Shown here one piece after another: positions 56,372 through 64,000 of a stretch of DNA of 64,000 nucleotides. The stretch is from Methylococcus sp. Mc7 (GTDB lineage: Bacteria > Pseudomonadota > Gammaproteobacteria > Methylococcales > Methylococcaceae). Below the pieces are notes generated by a model, which was not told where the DNA came from, did not search any database, and saw only the letters and a list, made by a program, of their open reading frames with translations. Position numbers and translations under genes: made by a program. The first letter of the stretch is position 1. Each line of letters starts with the position of its first letter. Location of the stretch: NCBI RefSeq assembly GCF_019285515.1, contig NZ_CP079095.1:1302001-1366000 (forward strand), read 5' to 3'.

Positions 56372-56605
56372 TCAACCTCCGGTGACCGGCGGGAAAAAGG
56401 CCACTTCGTCGCCATCCCTCACCGGCGTGTCGGCGCCGGCGTATTCCATGTTCACTGCGCACAGGACATTTTCGGGCAAGGGCCTGCCCTGGCAGACGGC
56501 TTTCCAGACGTCGGCGACGCAGGCCAGGTCTTCGAAGGCGAGCTGTTCTTCGGCACGACCCATCTGTTCCCTCAGGCCGGCAAAATATCGGACGCGGATT
56601 GTCAT
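56372..56605 (-). CDS. moaD: molybdopterin synthase sulfur carrier subunit MoaD
   Basis: A 77-aa ubiquitin-like carrier ending in the essential Gly-Gly (PPVTGG). Marks: MTIRVRYFAGLREQMGRAEE at the start and NVLCAVNMEYAGADTPVRDG, DEVAFFPPVTGG at the end. Its C-terminus becomes a thiocarboxylate that gives sulfur to precursor Z in MoaE. Its stop lies one base from the moaE start; together they form the synthase. It is 31 bases after the DUF1631 gene. Confidence 0.94.
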   Translation of the reverse strand: MTIRVRYFAGLREQMGRAEEQLAFEDLACVADVWKAVCQGRPLPENVLCAVNMEYAGADTPVRDGDEVAFFPPVTGG

Positions 56606-56636
56606 GGTGCTGGATCGAGGCTGGTGATGCGGGGTA

Positions 56637-58868
56637 TCAGGGAGTCCAGGGAGTGCCGGCGTCGTCGTGCCGCTCGGCCGATCGCCCGAGGCTGTCGACT
56701 ACCGCGTCCAGCGCCCGGTCCAGCAACGGCCCGGTCGTTCCCGCGATCAGCCGGATAGTGTTGGTGGCGAGCCCGGAAGCCAGTTCATGCAGGCCGACCT
56801 CGCGAAGCTTCATGCCGCGCCGGTTGACGAAAACATAACGGGAAGTGAAGTGGCTCTTCAAGAGAAGCTTGGCGCGGAAGGGCGATGCCGGGCTATCGCA
56901 AAATTCGACCCAATCCCCCGCCCGGAGGTTCCTGGCCTGTTCGATGAAACTATCATCCAGGGTTGGGGAGGGCGAAGCGTCGGGTCGCGCGCCCACCACG
57001 CCTTGGATGAGAATTTCTTCGATATCGCCCAGTTCCAGCGCTGCAGCGTCCGCGCCCGGAGGAGAGCCGGGCTTCTGGCGGCTGACGAGCCAAAGTTCGA
57101 CGTCGTTGAGGAACGCGTGCATTTGCACCGGATCGAATGCGATGTTCTCCAACCGATCGCGTACGGACCGGATGATTTCGGGCTCGTCTGCCCCGGCGTC
57201 CGCTTGCTGGACCATGGCGTCATGGGCGCCTGCCCAAGCGATGAGCCGATCCATGATGGAGATCGCGTCGTCCCAGTCCGCGGGTTCTTTTTCTCTGCGC
57301 AGATAGGCGATCACCAGGACGTCCTTCCAGGCATTGAGCAGCAGTGAAACCAGTGCCGGCGGAAGCGGACGCCTTTCGACGCGGGCCGTGATTTCGACCG
57401 CGGCGGCACGCTTGGCCAGGGCGAGGCGTTCCTGGCTGACCGCTGCCTGCCGCGTGCGTTCTTCCATGGCCGTGACGCCCTTGCACTCGCGTTCGACAAA
57501 AGCGGAAAAATCCTCGAGCAGCACTGCAAACAGGCGGGTATCTTCGTCGAACTCGGTAAGTATGCGGTAGACGACCTCCTCGATCTTCTTCAGCACGACC
57601 TGGTCCTTCCTATCGCCCGAATTCAGGCCCACGCCGGCCTGGGCCAGAGCATTCAAGAGCAGCCGCAGGGGATGTGTTTTCTTGGCCAGGAACGAACGCT
57701 CGATGATCGCGACTTTGACGACGGGAATCTGCAGACGGGCGATGAGGGCCTTGACCGGATCGGGAAGGTTGCGGTCTTCCAGGATGAAATCGAAGATCAT
57801 CGATACCATATCGATGACGTCTTCCTCGAACTGGCCCAGGCGTCGTCGTTCGCCATCCGGAAGAAATCTGGCCAGCTGGTCGACCAGGGACTGCTTCAGC
57901 AGCGGAATCTGGGCGCCGGGATCGTATTCGTCGGACGCCAGAGCACGGCTGTTTTGCTGCAGCAGACTCAATGCGTCGACGACTTCGCCGGCATCGAAGT
58001 GTTTTCCGCCGGCTTGGGCGTTGGACTGGCTCGCCGCGGTCCCCGTCCGGCGTTTCCAGAGGCTGAGCAGGTGCAGCAGGTCGTTTAGCCGGTCTTCGTT
58101 GTCGTCTTCCGTGGAGCGGGAGCCGGGCGGGTCCTGATTCGGCGGCATTGCGGAAGTCTTCGCCTTCAGCGCGAGGGAGGCATCCGGCAGGACGCCGTGT
58201 TCGGCCAGGAGGTCGTTCATGTGCCGATAGGTCGTTCCCATCTTGCACAAAACGTGGCGGTCGAATAGCTTCAATATCAGCAGGGTCGCCCGGATGTCGA
58301 CCGGCAGCCCGGCGAGCGATGCGGTGAAGGCGTGGCACAGTGCCTCGGGGGTGAACGGATGAGCTGGCAGGGAGCCGGTTTGATGGCCCTTGAGAGCGGC
58401 GAGACGGAGTTCGAGCTGCCCCAAAGTGTCCTGGAACAGGAGGTTTGTCTTCTGCGCGGCATTGGTTACGGCCAGTTCGATTTCCAGGGCATCGTTTTCC
58501 AGGAGCGTCAGACCGCGATCGGCGGGGTCGCCTGGCGCCACGGCCTGCGGCGGAGCGGACGGATTTTCGGCCGGGTTCCAGAAGCGCTCCTCGGCATCGA
58601 GCACCTCTCGCAGGCAGGACGCCAGCATGCTGGGTTTTTCCCGGCGGACCTGGCGCATGGCATCGAAATACAGCGCCTGCAATGCGCCGCTGTCGGCCTT
58701 GTCGGAAAGCTCGAACAATTCGTCGTCGATCTGGGCGAACAAGTCTTGCAGCAGTCGCCCGAAGCCAGCCTCGAAAATGGCACGAATTTGCGTTGCCAGG
58801 GGGTGGAGGTCCGGAAGACCGGCGGCCGGCTGTTCATGATCGGGGTCGGGTTGAAGTCCTGATCGCAT
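56637..58868 (-). CDS. DUF1631 family protein
   Basis: A 743-aa, mostly helical cytosolic protein of the DUF1631 family (often misannotated as thymidine phosphorylase). Marks include IFEAGFGRLLQDLFAQIDDELFELSDKAD, here cited as FGRLLQDLFAQIDDELFELS, then LFDRHVLCKMGTTYRHMNDLL, VDMVSMIFDFILEDRNLPD and ARLQIPVVKVAII. The C-terminus (WVEFCDSPASPFRAKLLLK, YVFVNRRGMKLREV) resembles a PilZ-like domain, suggesting a c-di-GMP link. ATG 58868 is chosen over in-frame codons inside a region of tandem repeats upstream. No operon partner is evident beyond moaD. Confidence 0.8.
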   Translation of the reverse strand: MRSGLQPDPDHEQPAAGLPDLHPLATQIRAIFEAGFGRLLQDLFAQIDDELFELSDKADSGALQALYFDAMRQVRREKPSMLASCLREVLDAEERFWNPAENPSAPPQAVAPGDPADRGLTLLENDALEIELAVTNAAQKTNLLFQDTLGQLELRLAALKGHQTGSLPAHPFTPEALCHAFTASLAGLPVDIRATLLILKLFDRHVLCKMGTTYRHMNDLLAEHGVLPDASLALKAKTSAMPPNQDPPGSRSTEDDNEDRLNDLLHLLSLWKRRTGTAASQSNAQAGGKHFDAGEVVDALSLLQQNSRALASDEYDPGAQIPLLKQSLVDQLARFLPDGERRRLGQFEEDVIDMVSMIFDFILEDRNLPDPVKALIARLQIPVVKVAIIERSFLAKKTHPLRLLLNALAQAGVGLNSGDRKDQVVLKKIEEVVYRILTEFDEDTRLFAVLLEDFSAFVERECKGVTAMEERTRQAAVSQERLALAKRAAAVEITARVERRPLPPALVSLLLNAWKDVLVIAYLRREKEPADWDDAISIMDRLIAWAGAHDAMVQQADAGADEPEIIRSVRDRLENIAFDPVQMHAFLNDVELWLVSRQKPGSPPGADAAALELGDIEEILIQGVVGARPDASPSPTLDDSFIEQARNLRAGDWVEFCDSPASPFRAKLLLKSHFTSRYVFVNRRGMKLREVGLHELASGLATNTIRLIAGTTGPLLDRALDAVVDSLGRSAERHDDAGTPWTP

Positions 58869-58917
58869 GGGCTGGACTCGGTGGGGGAAGGAGTTCGGCT
58901 GCCGATAGTTTAGCCTA

Positions 58918-58944
58918 CCGCTTGGCCGCTTGGCCGCTTGGCCG
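58918..58944. repeat. short tandem repeat, three copies of CCGCTTGG
   Basis: Three head-to-tail copies of an 8-bp unit (58918-58941) plus a partial CCG, in the gap between the leftward DUF1631 gene and rightward ampD. It is small and could be a slippage product; phase variation is conceivable only if it lies in a promoter spacer. Confidence 0.85.
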
Positions 58945-59032
58945 CCGCGACCGGGGTCACGGATAAGAACCGTTAGAATCGATATTTTATATGTGGCTGG
59001 CTGTCGAAACGGCAATGAGGGGCGCGAGAGAT

Positions 59033-59608
59033 ATGAAGGGCAACGCGAGGGGGGGCTGGGACGAGGAAAAGGTGTCGTCGCCCAATCAGGACGAGAGGCC
59101 CGAGGGCGAGACGATTTCTCTCGTCGTGATCCATGGGATCACTCTCCCGCCGGGCCAGTTCGGCGGCCCCTGGATCCGGCAGTTGTTCACCAACACACTC
59201 GACGGCGCCGTCCATCCCTTCTTCGAATCCCTCCGGAACCTGAGGGTGTCGGCACATGCGCTGATCCGGCGGGGCGGTGAAGTCGAACACTACGTTCCGC
59301 CCCATCGCCGCGCATGGCATGCCGGAGTGTCCGAGTTCCGGGGACGGAGCGCCTGCAACGACTTTTCGATTGGAATCGAACTCGAGGGAACCGACGACCT
59401 TCCTTACTTGCCGGAACAATACAGGAGCCTCGCCGGCCTCGTGATGGAACTGATGGCCCGTTATCCGGAGATCACGGAGGATCGAATCGTCGGGCACAGC
59501 GCGATTGCCCCGCAGCGGAAAACGGACCCCGGGCCCGCGTTCGACTGGGGGCGTTTCTATCACGAACTGGCGAAACTGCGGGGAGACATCCCGCCGGCGG
59601 GCTGCTGA
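59033..59608 (+). CDS. ampD: 1,6-anhydro-N-acetylmuramyl-L-alanine amidase AmpD
   Basis: A 191-aa cytosolic zinc amidase that recycles muropeptides. With this start the zinc ligands fall at His34 (LVVIHGI), His154 (RIVGHSAI) and Asp165 (RKTDPGPAFDWGRF), the positions known from enterobacterial AmpD, which supports ATG 59033 over two in-frame ATGs upstream (58991, 59015). Other marks: SLVVIHGITLPPGQFGGPWI and RRAWHAGVSEFRGRSACND. It converges on prk, 26 bases away. Confidence 0.93.
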   Translation: MKGNARGGWDEEKVSSPNQDERPEGETISLVVIHGITLPPGQFGGPWIRQLFTNTLDGAVHPFFESLRNLRVSAHALIRRGGEVEHYVPPHRRAWHAGVSEFRGRSACNDFSIGIELEGTDDLPYLPEQYRSLAGLVMELMARYPEITEDRIVGHSAIAPQRKTDPGPAFDWGRFYHELAKLRGDIPPAGC

Positions 59609-59634
59609 CGCCGAATCGAGCCGCGCGCGGCGGG

Positions 59635-60513
59635 TCACCCTTTCTGGCGGTCTGCCATCATGCGTTCGAGGATTGGCCGGAAAATGATCTCCATCGCCAG
59701 TCCCATCTTTCCTCCCGGAATCACGATCGAGTTGTGTCGTGACATGAAGGAGTTTTGCAGCATGGACAGGAGATAAGGGAAATCCACGTTGAATTTGCCC
59801 GGCTCCTTGAAACGGATGATGACGAAACTTTCATCCGGCGTGGGAATGTCCCGAGCGATGAACGGATTGGAAGTATCGACCGTCGGAACGCGCTGGAAAT
59901 TGATGTCCGTCTGTGAGAACTGAGGCGTGATGACTTTGACGTAGTCGTCCATTCGGCGCAGTATCGTTTCCGTGACGTCCTCGGGTTTATAGCCGCGTTC
60001 GGCGGTATCGCGGTGGATTTTTTGAATCCATTCGAGATTGACGATGGGAACCACGCCGACGAGAAGATCGACGTATCGTCTTACATCGATGCCTTCGGTA
60101 ACCACGCCTCCGTGCAAGCCCTCGTAAAACAGCAGATCCGTTCCCGCAGGCACTTCTTCCCATGGGGTGAATGTCCCCGGCTTGTAACCTCCCAGACGCT
60201 GGCTTTCCGCCTCGTTATGGACATAAAAGCGGCGGTGAGCCGTTCCCGTTTCACCGTAATGCCGAAAAACGTTTTCAAGCTCGTCCAGGATATTGGCTTC
60301 GATCGAAAAGTGGCTGAAATGCCGGCCTTCGCGTCTGGCCTTGTCGATCTGCGCGCGCATCTCCACGCGGTCATAGCGATGAAAGCTGTCGCCCTCGATG
60401 ACGAGCGGCTTGAGACCGAGCCTGAAGAAAATGTGCTCGAATGCGCATTTTACGGTGGTCGTGCCCGCACCGGAGGAACCGGTGATGGCGATGATGGGGT
60501 GTTTCTTGGACAT
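59635..60513 (-). CDS. prk: phosphoribulokinase (proteobacterial class)
   Basis: A 292-aa kinase that makes ribulose 1,5-bisphosphate, so it serves the Calvin cycle. Walker A GSSGAGTTT lies at residues 12-20; marks include VKCAFEHIFFRLGLKPLVI, EGDSFHRYDRVEMRAQID, GTFTPWEEVPAGTDLLFYEGLHGG and VTPQFSQTDINFQRVP. The length and the lack of the plant-type redox cysteines fit the octameric bacterial form. It reads leftward, with a TATAAT -10-like element upstream. It is placed next to the RuMP genes, so both one-carbon routes are near each other. Confidence 0.95.
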   Translation of the reverse strand: MSKKHPIIAITGSSGAGTTTVKCAFEHIFFRLGLKPLVIEGDSFHRYDRVEMRAQIDKARREGRHFSHFSIEANILDELENVFRHYGETGTAHRRFYVHNEAESQRLGGYKPGTFTPWEEVPAGTDLLFYEGLHGGVVTEGIDVRRYVDLLVGVVPIVNLEWIQKIHRDTAERGYKPEDVTETILRRMDDYVKVITPQFSQTDINFQRVPTVDTSNPFIARDIPTPDESFVIIRFKEPGKFNVDFPYLLSMLQNSFMSRHNSIVIPGGKMGLAMEIIFRPILERMMADRQKG

Positions 60514-60534
60514 TCTTGCCTCCCGTGCTTTTCA

Positions 60535-60540
60535 ATTATA
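60535..60540 (-). promoter_or_regulatory. candidate -10 element of prk
   Basis: On the minus strand TATAAT (60535-60540) stands 21 bases before the prk start codon, with GGGAGG as ribosome site between. No good -35 is visible at 17 bp, so an activator may be required. Confidence 0.4.
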
Positions 60541-60710
60541 CGCGAGATCGTCTTTCGAACATTGGCCGGGGGCCTGTGATGGTATTGCGTCCAAGAGGGG
60601 GGCTATGAGGATGGTCCGGAGCTTGAGCGAAAACCGCTTCCTCGGCAGTTTCGGTGAAAGCCGCCGAGGAGTCGGAAAAACATGCCCAGCGAGCCAAGAA
60701 CGAACGGCCG

Positions 60711-60737
60711 AAAAGGAATCCGCCCGTTCCGGATTCC
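60711..60737 (-). terminator. rho-independent terminator of the RuMP cluster
   Basis: Read leftward: stem GGAATCCG / CGGATTCC (60730-60737 and 60715-60722 on the + strand), 7-base loop, then TTTT (60711-60714). It begins three bases after the phi stop codon and closes the leftward carbon-assimilation genes. Confidence 0.75.
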
Positions 60738-60740
60738 GGG

Positions 60741-61271
60741 TTATTCCAGGTTAGCGTGTCGAGTTCTCATTTCTTCTTCGGGGATGCCTTTCTCGTGGAT
60801 GATGTGAGAGATGGTGGCTTCGAGGAAGAGGAGGGTAGAGAGCTCGAAGACGGTGCCCATGGGCATGCCGACGACTTTTCCGAAGAGCTCGGGGAGCCGA
60901 TGCGGAAGAGGTTGTCGGCGAGGTCGCCGAGGGAGGAGCTGTCGCGGGTGGAGATGAGGGCGATGTTGGCGCCCTGCTCCTTGGCTTTCTTGGTGAAGGC
61001 GAGCATGGTTTCGGTTTCGCCGGAACCGGAGATCACGATCAGCAAGTCGCCCTTGCGGATGCTGGGGGTGACGATTTCGCCGACGACGAAGACGTCATAG
61101 CCGCCGTGCATGAGGCGCATCGCGAAGAACCTGGCGACCAGCCCCGACCGGCGCCCCCGCGACGAAGACGCGGGAGGCCTGGTCGAGCATGGCAGTCAGT
61201 TTTGCATCATAGCCGGCATCGGTGGCAGCGAGGATGCCGGAGATTTTGTCTATGATCAGTTTCTGATGCAT
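60741..61271 (-). CDS. hxlB: 6-phospho-3-hexuloisomerase (PHI), frameshifted as read
   Basis: SIS-domain isomerase that turns hexulose-6-phosphate into fructose-6-phosphate, second step of the RuMP route. ATG 61271 begins MHQKLIIDKISGILAATDAG; the core GEIVTPSIRKGDLLIVISG and SGSGETETMLAFTKKAKE and the end HEKGIPEEEMRTRHANLE are all recognisable, but in three different frames. A net loss of two bases lies near 61150-61160 (in the expected A-G-A-G-R-S-G loop) and one base is lost in the C run read at 60891-60894. Restored, the protein is 177 aa, normal for PHI. Expression as read would give a truncated product, so error in the sequence is more likely than decay. Confidence 0.85.
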
Positions 61272-61283
61272 GCAAATTCCCGT

Positions 61284-61928
61284 TTAGGCGGAAGCGGCGA
61301 CGACCTGTTCGTAGATTTCGCGCGCGGCATCGGCGGGGAAGCGGCGCCGTAGATGGCGGCGCCGACGACGATGATGTTGGCGCCGGTCTTGACGACCTGC
61401 TGGGCGGTGGAGGCCTTGATGCCGCCGGCGACGGAGATGCGGACGGGGAGGCCCAGCTTGGCGATGGCCTGGAGGTCGGCGAAGGGGTCTGGCCGGCGGC
61501 CTGGGCGTCGAGGCCGGTGTGGATGCCGACGATCTGGGCGCCGGCGCGGGCGGACTCACGGGCGCAGGTGGCCTTGTCGGGGACGTTGATCAGGTCGACC
61601 TGGACTTCGGCGTTGTGCTTGTTGGCGGCATTGATGACGCCCTTGATGGTGGCCAGGCCGGCGACGCCGAGGACGGTGGTGATGTCGGCGCCGGCGGCGA
61701 AGAACGGCGCGGCCTCGTACTCACCGGCGTCCATGGTCTTGAGGTCGACCAGGAGCAGCTTGTTGGGAAGCGCTTCTTGAACTCCTTCACCAGGGCGATG
61801 CCGTTGTGCTTGATGCTCGGGGTACCGATCTCGAAGATATCGACATAAGGCGCGGTGAGGCTTGCGAGCTTCAAAGTCTGCGGGATGTCCAGCGTGTCCA
61901 GTGCGAGCTGAATCAATGGTCTTGCCAT
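61284..61928 (-). CDS. hxlA: 3-hexulose-6-phosphate synthase (HPS), frameshifted as read
   Basis: Aldolase-type enzyme joining formaldehyde with ribulose-5-phosphate, the entry of the RuMP cycle. ATG 61928 has a strong ribosome site (GGAGGAG). Recognisable parts: PLIQLALDTLDIPQTLKLAS, IFEIGTPSIKHNGIALVKEF, MDAGEYEAAPFFAAGADITT, VQVDLINVPDK, AREIYEQVVAASA. Three single-base losses, each in a C run on the coding strand (near 61765, 61484 and 61335), break the frame; corrected length is 215 aa, normal for HPS. It lies just upstream of phi, 12 bases apart, the standard order. Confidence 0.88.
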
Positions 61929-62026
61929 GAGATCTCCTCCGATCAAAAAAGTAGAGAAAAAGTCGAGTGAAGCCTTAAGTTTTATGGGGTATTGCTAAAC
62001 GCACAATTTCCCAACTGTAAAGAGTG

Positions 62027-62051
62027 AGGGGCCGCTGTCAATGCGGCCCCT
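62027..62051 (-). terminator. hairpin after the repeat-protein gene
   Basis: A 9-bp stem AGGGGCCGC (62027-62035) / GCGGCCCCT (62043-62051) with a 7-base loop begins 14 bases after the stop codon (62066) when read leftward. The following CACTCTTT is only a weak T tract, so it may act as an attenuator or processing site before hps rather than a full stop. Confidence 0.5.
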
Positions 62052-62065
62052 TCCCTTTCGAGGGA

Positions 62066-62747
62066 TCAGCCGTTGAGGCTTTTCAGGTACTTGGTGACGC
62101 CGGTTTCGCCCGTCGCCACGACGGCGGGCTTGGGCAGGTTCTTGATGTACTTGGCGACACCGGTTTCGACCGCGGCGGCCACTTCGGGCAGCGGCAGGCT
62201 CTTGAGGTACTTGGCCACGCCGGTTTCGGGGCCCGGACGGACTCCGGCAGCGCCTTGAGGTATTTGGCGACACCGGTTTCGGCGCCCGCGGCCCCGGCCG
62301 TGAGGCCCTGGGCCTGCAGGTACTTGGCGACGCCGGTGGCGCGGCGGCCGCCGGTGCCGGAGCGGCGGCCGGCGCTGCGGCGGCCGGGCGGGCGGGTGCC
62401 GGCCGGCGGCTGCTCCAGACCACGAAGCCGATCAGGGCCACGACCACGCCGCCGAACAGGTAATAATCCGAGCCGGTGTCCTGGGCGGGTTTCGCGGCGC
62501 TGGGCGCGGCTTCGGCGGGGGCCGCCACGGCGGGCTGAGCGGCCGGCGCCTGGCTGGCGGGCGCGGCCGGTGCCGCCGGGGGCTCGGCCGCCGGGGCGGC
62601 GGGGGCCGCCGCGGGCTTGCCGATCAGGCTGGGATCCTGATAGATCACCGACGGCTTGAAGTCGGGCGGATATTCAGCGGCGCCCGCGAGCGGGGCGGCC
62701 AGCAGCAGGGCTGCGAACACGGTGTAGGTCGAGAACGGTTTCTTCAC
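62066..62747 (-). CDS. exported protein with Ala/Pro linker and five TGVxKY repeats, frameshifted as read
   Basis: No family recognised. From GTG 62747: signal peptide (FSTYTVFAALLLAAPLAGA), a short globular start (YPPDFKPSVIYQDPSLIGKP), a long Ala/Pro tract (about 45-90), a membrane helix (about 96-112, YYLFGGVVVALIGFVVW), another Ala/Pro tract, then five repeats 18-20 residues apart: ATGVAKYLQAQ, ETGVAKYLKAL, ETGVAKYLKSL, ETGVAKYIKNL, ETGVTKYLKSL, ending NG. Single-base losses near 62340 and 62227 break the frame; corrected length is about 227 aa. The repeats are exact across the breaks, so the protein is real. Placed between fba and hps, it may relate to their expression or location; that is inference. 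Confidence 0.7.
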
Positions 62748-62892
62748 GTGGTTGTCCCCATAAGTCTTGTCAGTGGGTATAAAAGCTCGGCCGGGCCGGT
62801 TTCAAGTTCAGCCCTGTCTCAAATTGCATCGCTTGCGTTCCGTTGCCGGCGCTTTCGCGTCCGCCTTTTCCGCGCCCGTTCCGCCCGCCGCG

Positions 62893-63955
62893 CTAGCGGA
62901 CGATCGGATCGAGTTCGCCCCGGGCATACGCCAAGCTCATCTCCTCCAGGCGCCGGGGCTTGAGCTTGGCGGCCTGGCCGGCGGCGCCGAAGGCCTCGTA
63001 GCGGGCCCGGCAGATCGCGGTCATGGCGGTTTGCGCGGCCTTGTAGAGCTTGCGCGGGTCGAAGTTCTTCCTGTCTTCGGCCATGAACTTGCGCATGGCG
63101 CCATAGGAGGCGATGCGCAGATCGGTATCGATGTTGACCTTGCGGACCCCATGGCGGATGCCCTCGACGATTTCCTCGACGGCACGCCGTAGGTCTGGCC
63201 GATGTCGCCGCCGTAGTCGTTGATCATCTGCGCCCAGTCCTCGGGGACCGAGGACGAGCCGTGCATCACCAGATGGATGTTGGGAATCCGCTGGTGGATG
63301 TCCTTGACCCGATCGATCCGCAGCACCTGACCGGTGGGTTTCCGGGTGAACTTGTAGGCGCCGTGGCTGGTGCCGATGGCGATCGCCAGGGCATCGACCT
63401 GGGTCTTGCGGACGAAATCCGCCGCCTCGTCGGGATCGGTCAGCAGCATCGAGTGCGCCAGCTCGCCCGCCGCGCCGTGGCCGTCCTCCTCCCCGCCCGG
63501 CCGGTCTCCAGCGAGCCCAGGCAGCCGAGTTCGCCTTCCACCGAGACGCCGCAGGCATGCGCCATCTCGACCACCTTGCGGGTGGTCTCGACATTGTACG
63601 CATAGCTGGCCGGCGTTTTCATGTCCTCCTCGAGCGATCCGTCCATCATCACCGAACTGAAGCCGGACTGGATGGAGCGGATGCACACCGCCGGGGAGGC
63701 GCCGTGATCCTGGTGCATGCACACCGGGATGTGCGGATACATGTCGATCGCGGCCAGCACCAGATGGCGCAGGAACGGCTCGCCGGCATACGTCCTGGCG
63801 CCGGCCGAGCCCTGCAGGATCACCGGGGCGTCCACGGCCGCGGCCGCCTCCATGATGGCCTTGATCTGCTCCATGTTGTTGACGTTGAACGCCGGCAGGC
63901 CGTAGCCGTGCTCGGCGGCGTGATCCAACAGCTGACGTAGGGAGATCAATGCCAT
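62893..63955 (-). CDS. fba: class II fructose-bisphosphate aldolase, frameshifted as read
   Basis: Zinc aldolase of the Calvin-type class II group, used in both the RuMP and Calvin cycles. ATG 63955 begins [20 protein letters not shown]; marks include [20 protein letters not shown], zinc-site [66 protein letters not shown] and [17 protein letters not shown]. The frame breaks twice by single-base loss, near 63500 (G/C-rich E-E-D-G stretch) and near 63189 (Y-G-V-P-V-E-E). Corrected length is 354 aa, normal for the type. First of the leftward gene run in this window. Confidence 0.9.
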
Positions 63956-64000
63956 GGGATGCCCTCGGGCGCTGACGGTTAAAACAAGGCTTCGGCCTGG

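Noticed and set aside
58918-58944. Phase-variable repeat at ampD
   Set aside because: Only three copies of an 8-bp unit, outside any coding frame and about 90 bases before the start; no promoter seen around it.
60741-63955. Calling phi, hps, the repeat gene and fba pseudogenes
   Set aside because: Breaks are tiny, clustered and mostly in homopolymers, and every residue outside them is conserved; these are essential carbon enzymes.

Overview
The window is high-GC DNA read as one chromosomal segment of a gammaproteobacterial methanotroph, most likely Methylococcus capsulatus or a close relative. The evidence is a ribulose-monophosphate (RuMP) module at the right edge (hexulose-6-phosphate synthase, 6-phospho-3-hexuloisomerase, class II aldolase) beside a phosphoribulokinase, an NAD-type homodimeric isocitrate dehydrogenase, and otherwise gammaproteobacterial housekeeping genes. 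The species name is inference from recognised proteins; no database search was possible.

Layout. 0-2.3 kb: 5' part of mnmG and a double-domain PPK2 enzyme (pap), both leftward, then a 322-bp gene-free stretch with DnaA-box-like nonamers that may be the replication origin. 2.3-7 kb: SPFH/NfeD pair and a giant DUF748 (AsmA-like) protein. 7-9 kb: a three-gene HvfABC/bufferin-like cassette (Cys-motif precursor, MNIO/DUF692 enzyme, DUF2063 partner) predicted to make a copper-binding modified peptide. 9-17.3 kb: clpB, phoBR behind a Pho-box-like array, an OmpA-family porin, an orphan PstS-like protein and nadC. 17.4-24.4 kb: sixA, then opgG - unknown 159-aa gene - opgH - uracil-DNA glycosylase as an overlapping run, and ppnN. 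24.5-33.1 kb: an SPOR protein, argS and a DUF58-DUF4381-BatA-BatB/C-BatD operon without a MoxR gene. 33.4-39 kb: holin-family membrane protein, hemW, and a Gld-like ABC exporter set. 39.2-42.7 kb: an MBOAT acyltransferase with a partner protein, then mutM. 42.7-49.5 kb: NAD-IDH, xthA, a small wHTH protein, minCDE, a methyltransferase and ubiD. 49.5-54.6 kb: hemC - hemDX fusion - hemY, dsbB and dodecin. 54.7-59.6 kb: bestrophin-like channel, DUF2288, moaE, moaD, DUF1631 and ampD. 59.6-64 kb: prk, then the carbon-assimilation cluster fba - repeat protein - hps - phi, all leftward.

How genes work together. hps/phi/fba fix formaldehyde by the RuMP route while prk supplies the Calvin branch. hemC/hemDX/hemY and hemW serve heme synthesis and delivery. 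minCDE place the septum. phoBR and PstS point to phosphate sensing, and the HvfABC-like cassette to copper handling, a central concern of a methanotroph.

Two things stand out. First, the protein encoded between fba and hps has a signal peptide, an Ala/Pro linker, a membrane segment and five C-terminal repeats with the core T-G-V-x-K-Y, a design I cannot assign to a known family. Second, every gene from phi to fba (60.7-63.6 kb) carries one to three small indels, nearly all single losses in C/G runs, whereas the rest of the window has intact frames. This looks like a local sequence-quality problem rather than gene decay. No tRNA, rRNA, CRISPR array, insertion sequence or prophage was seen.
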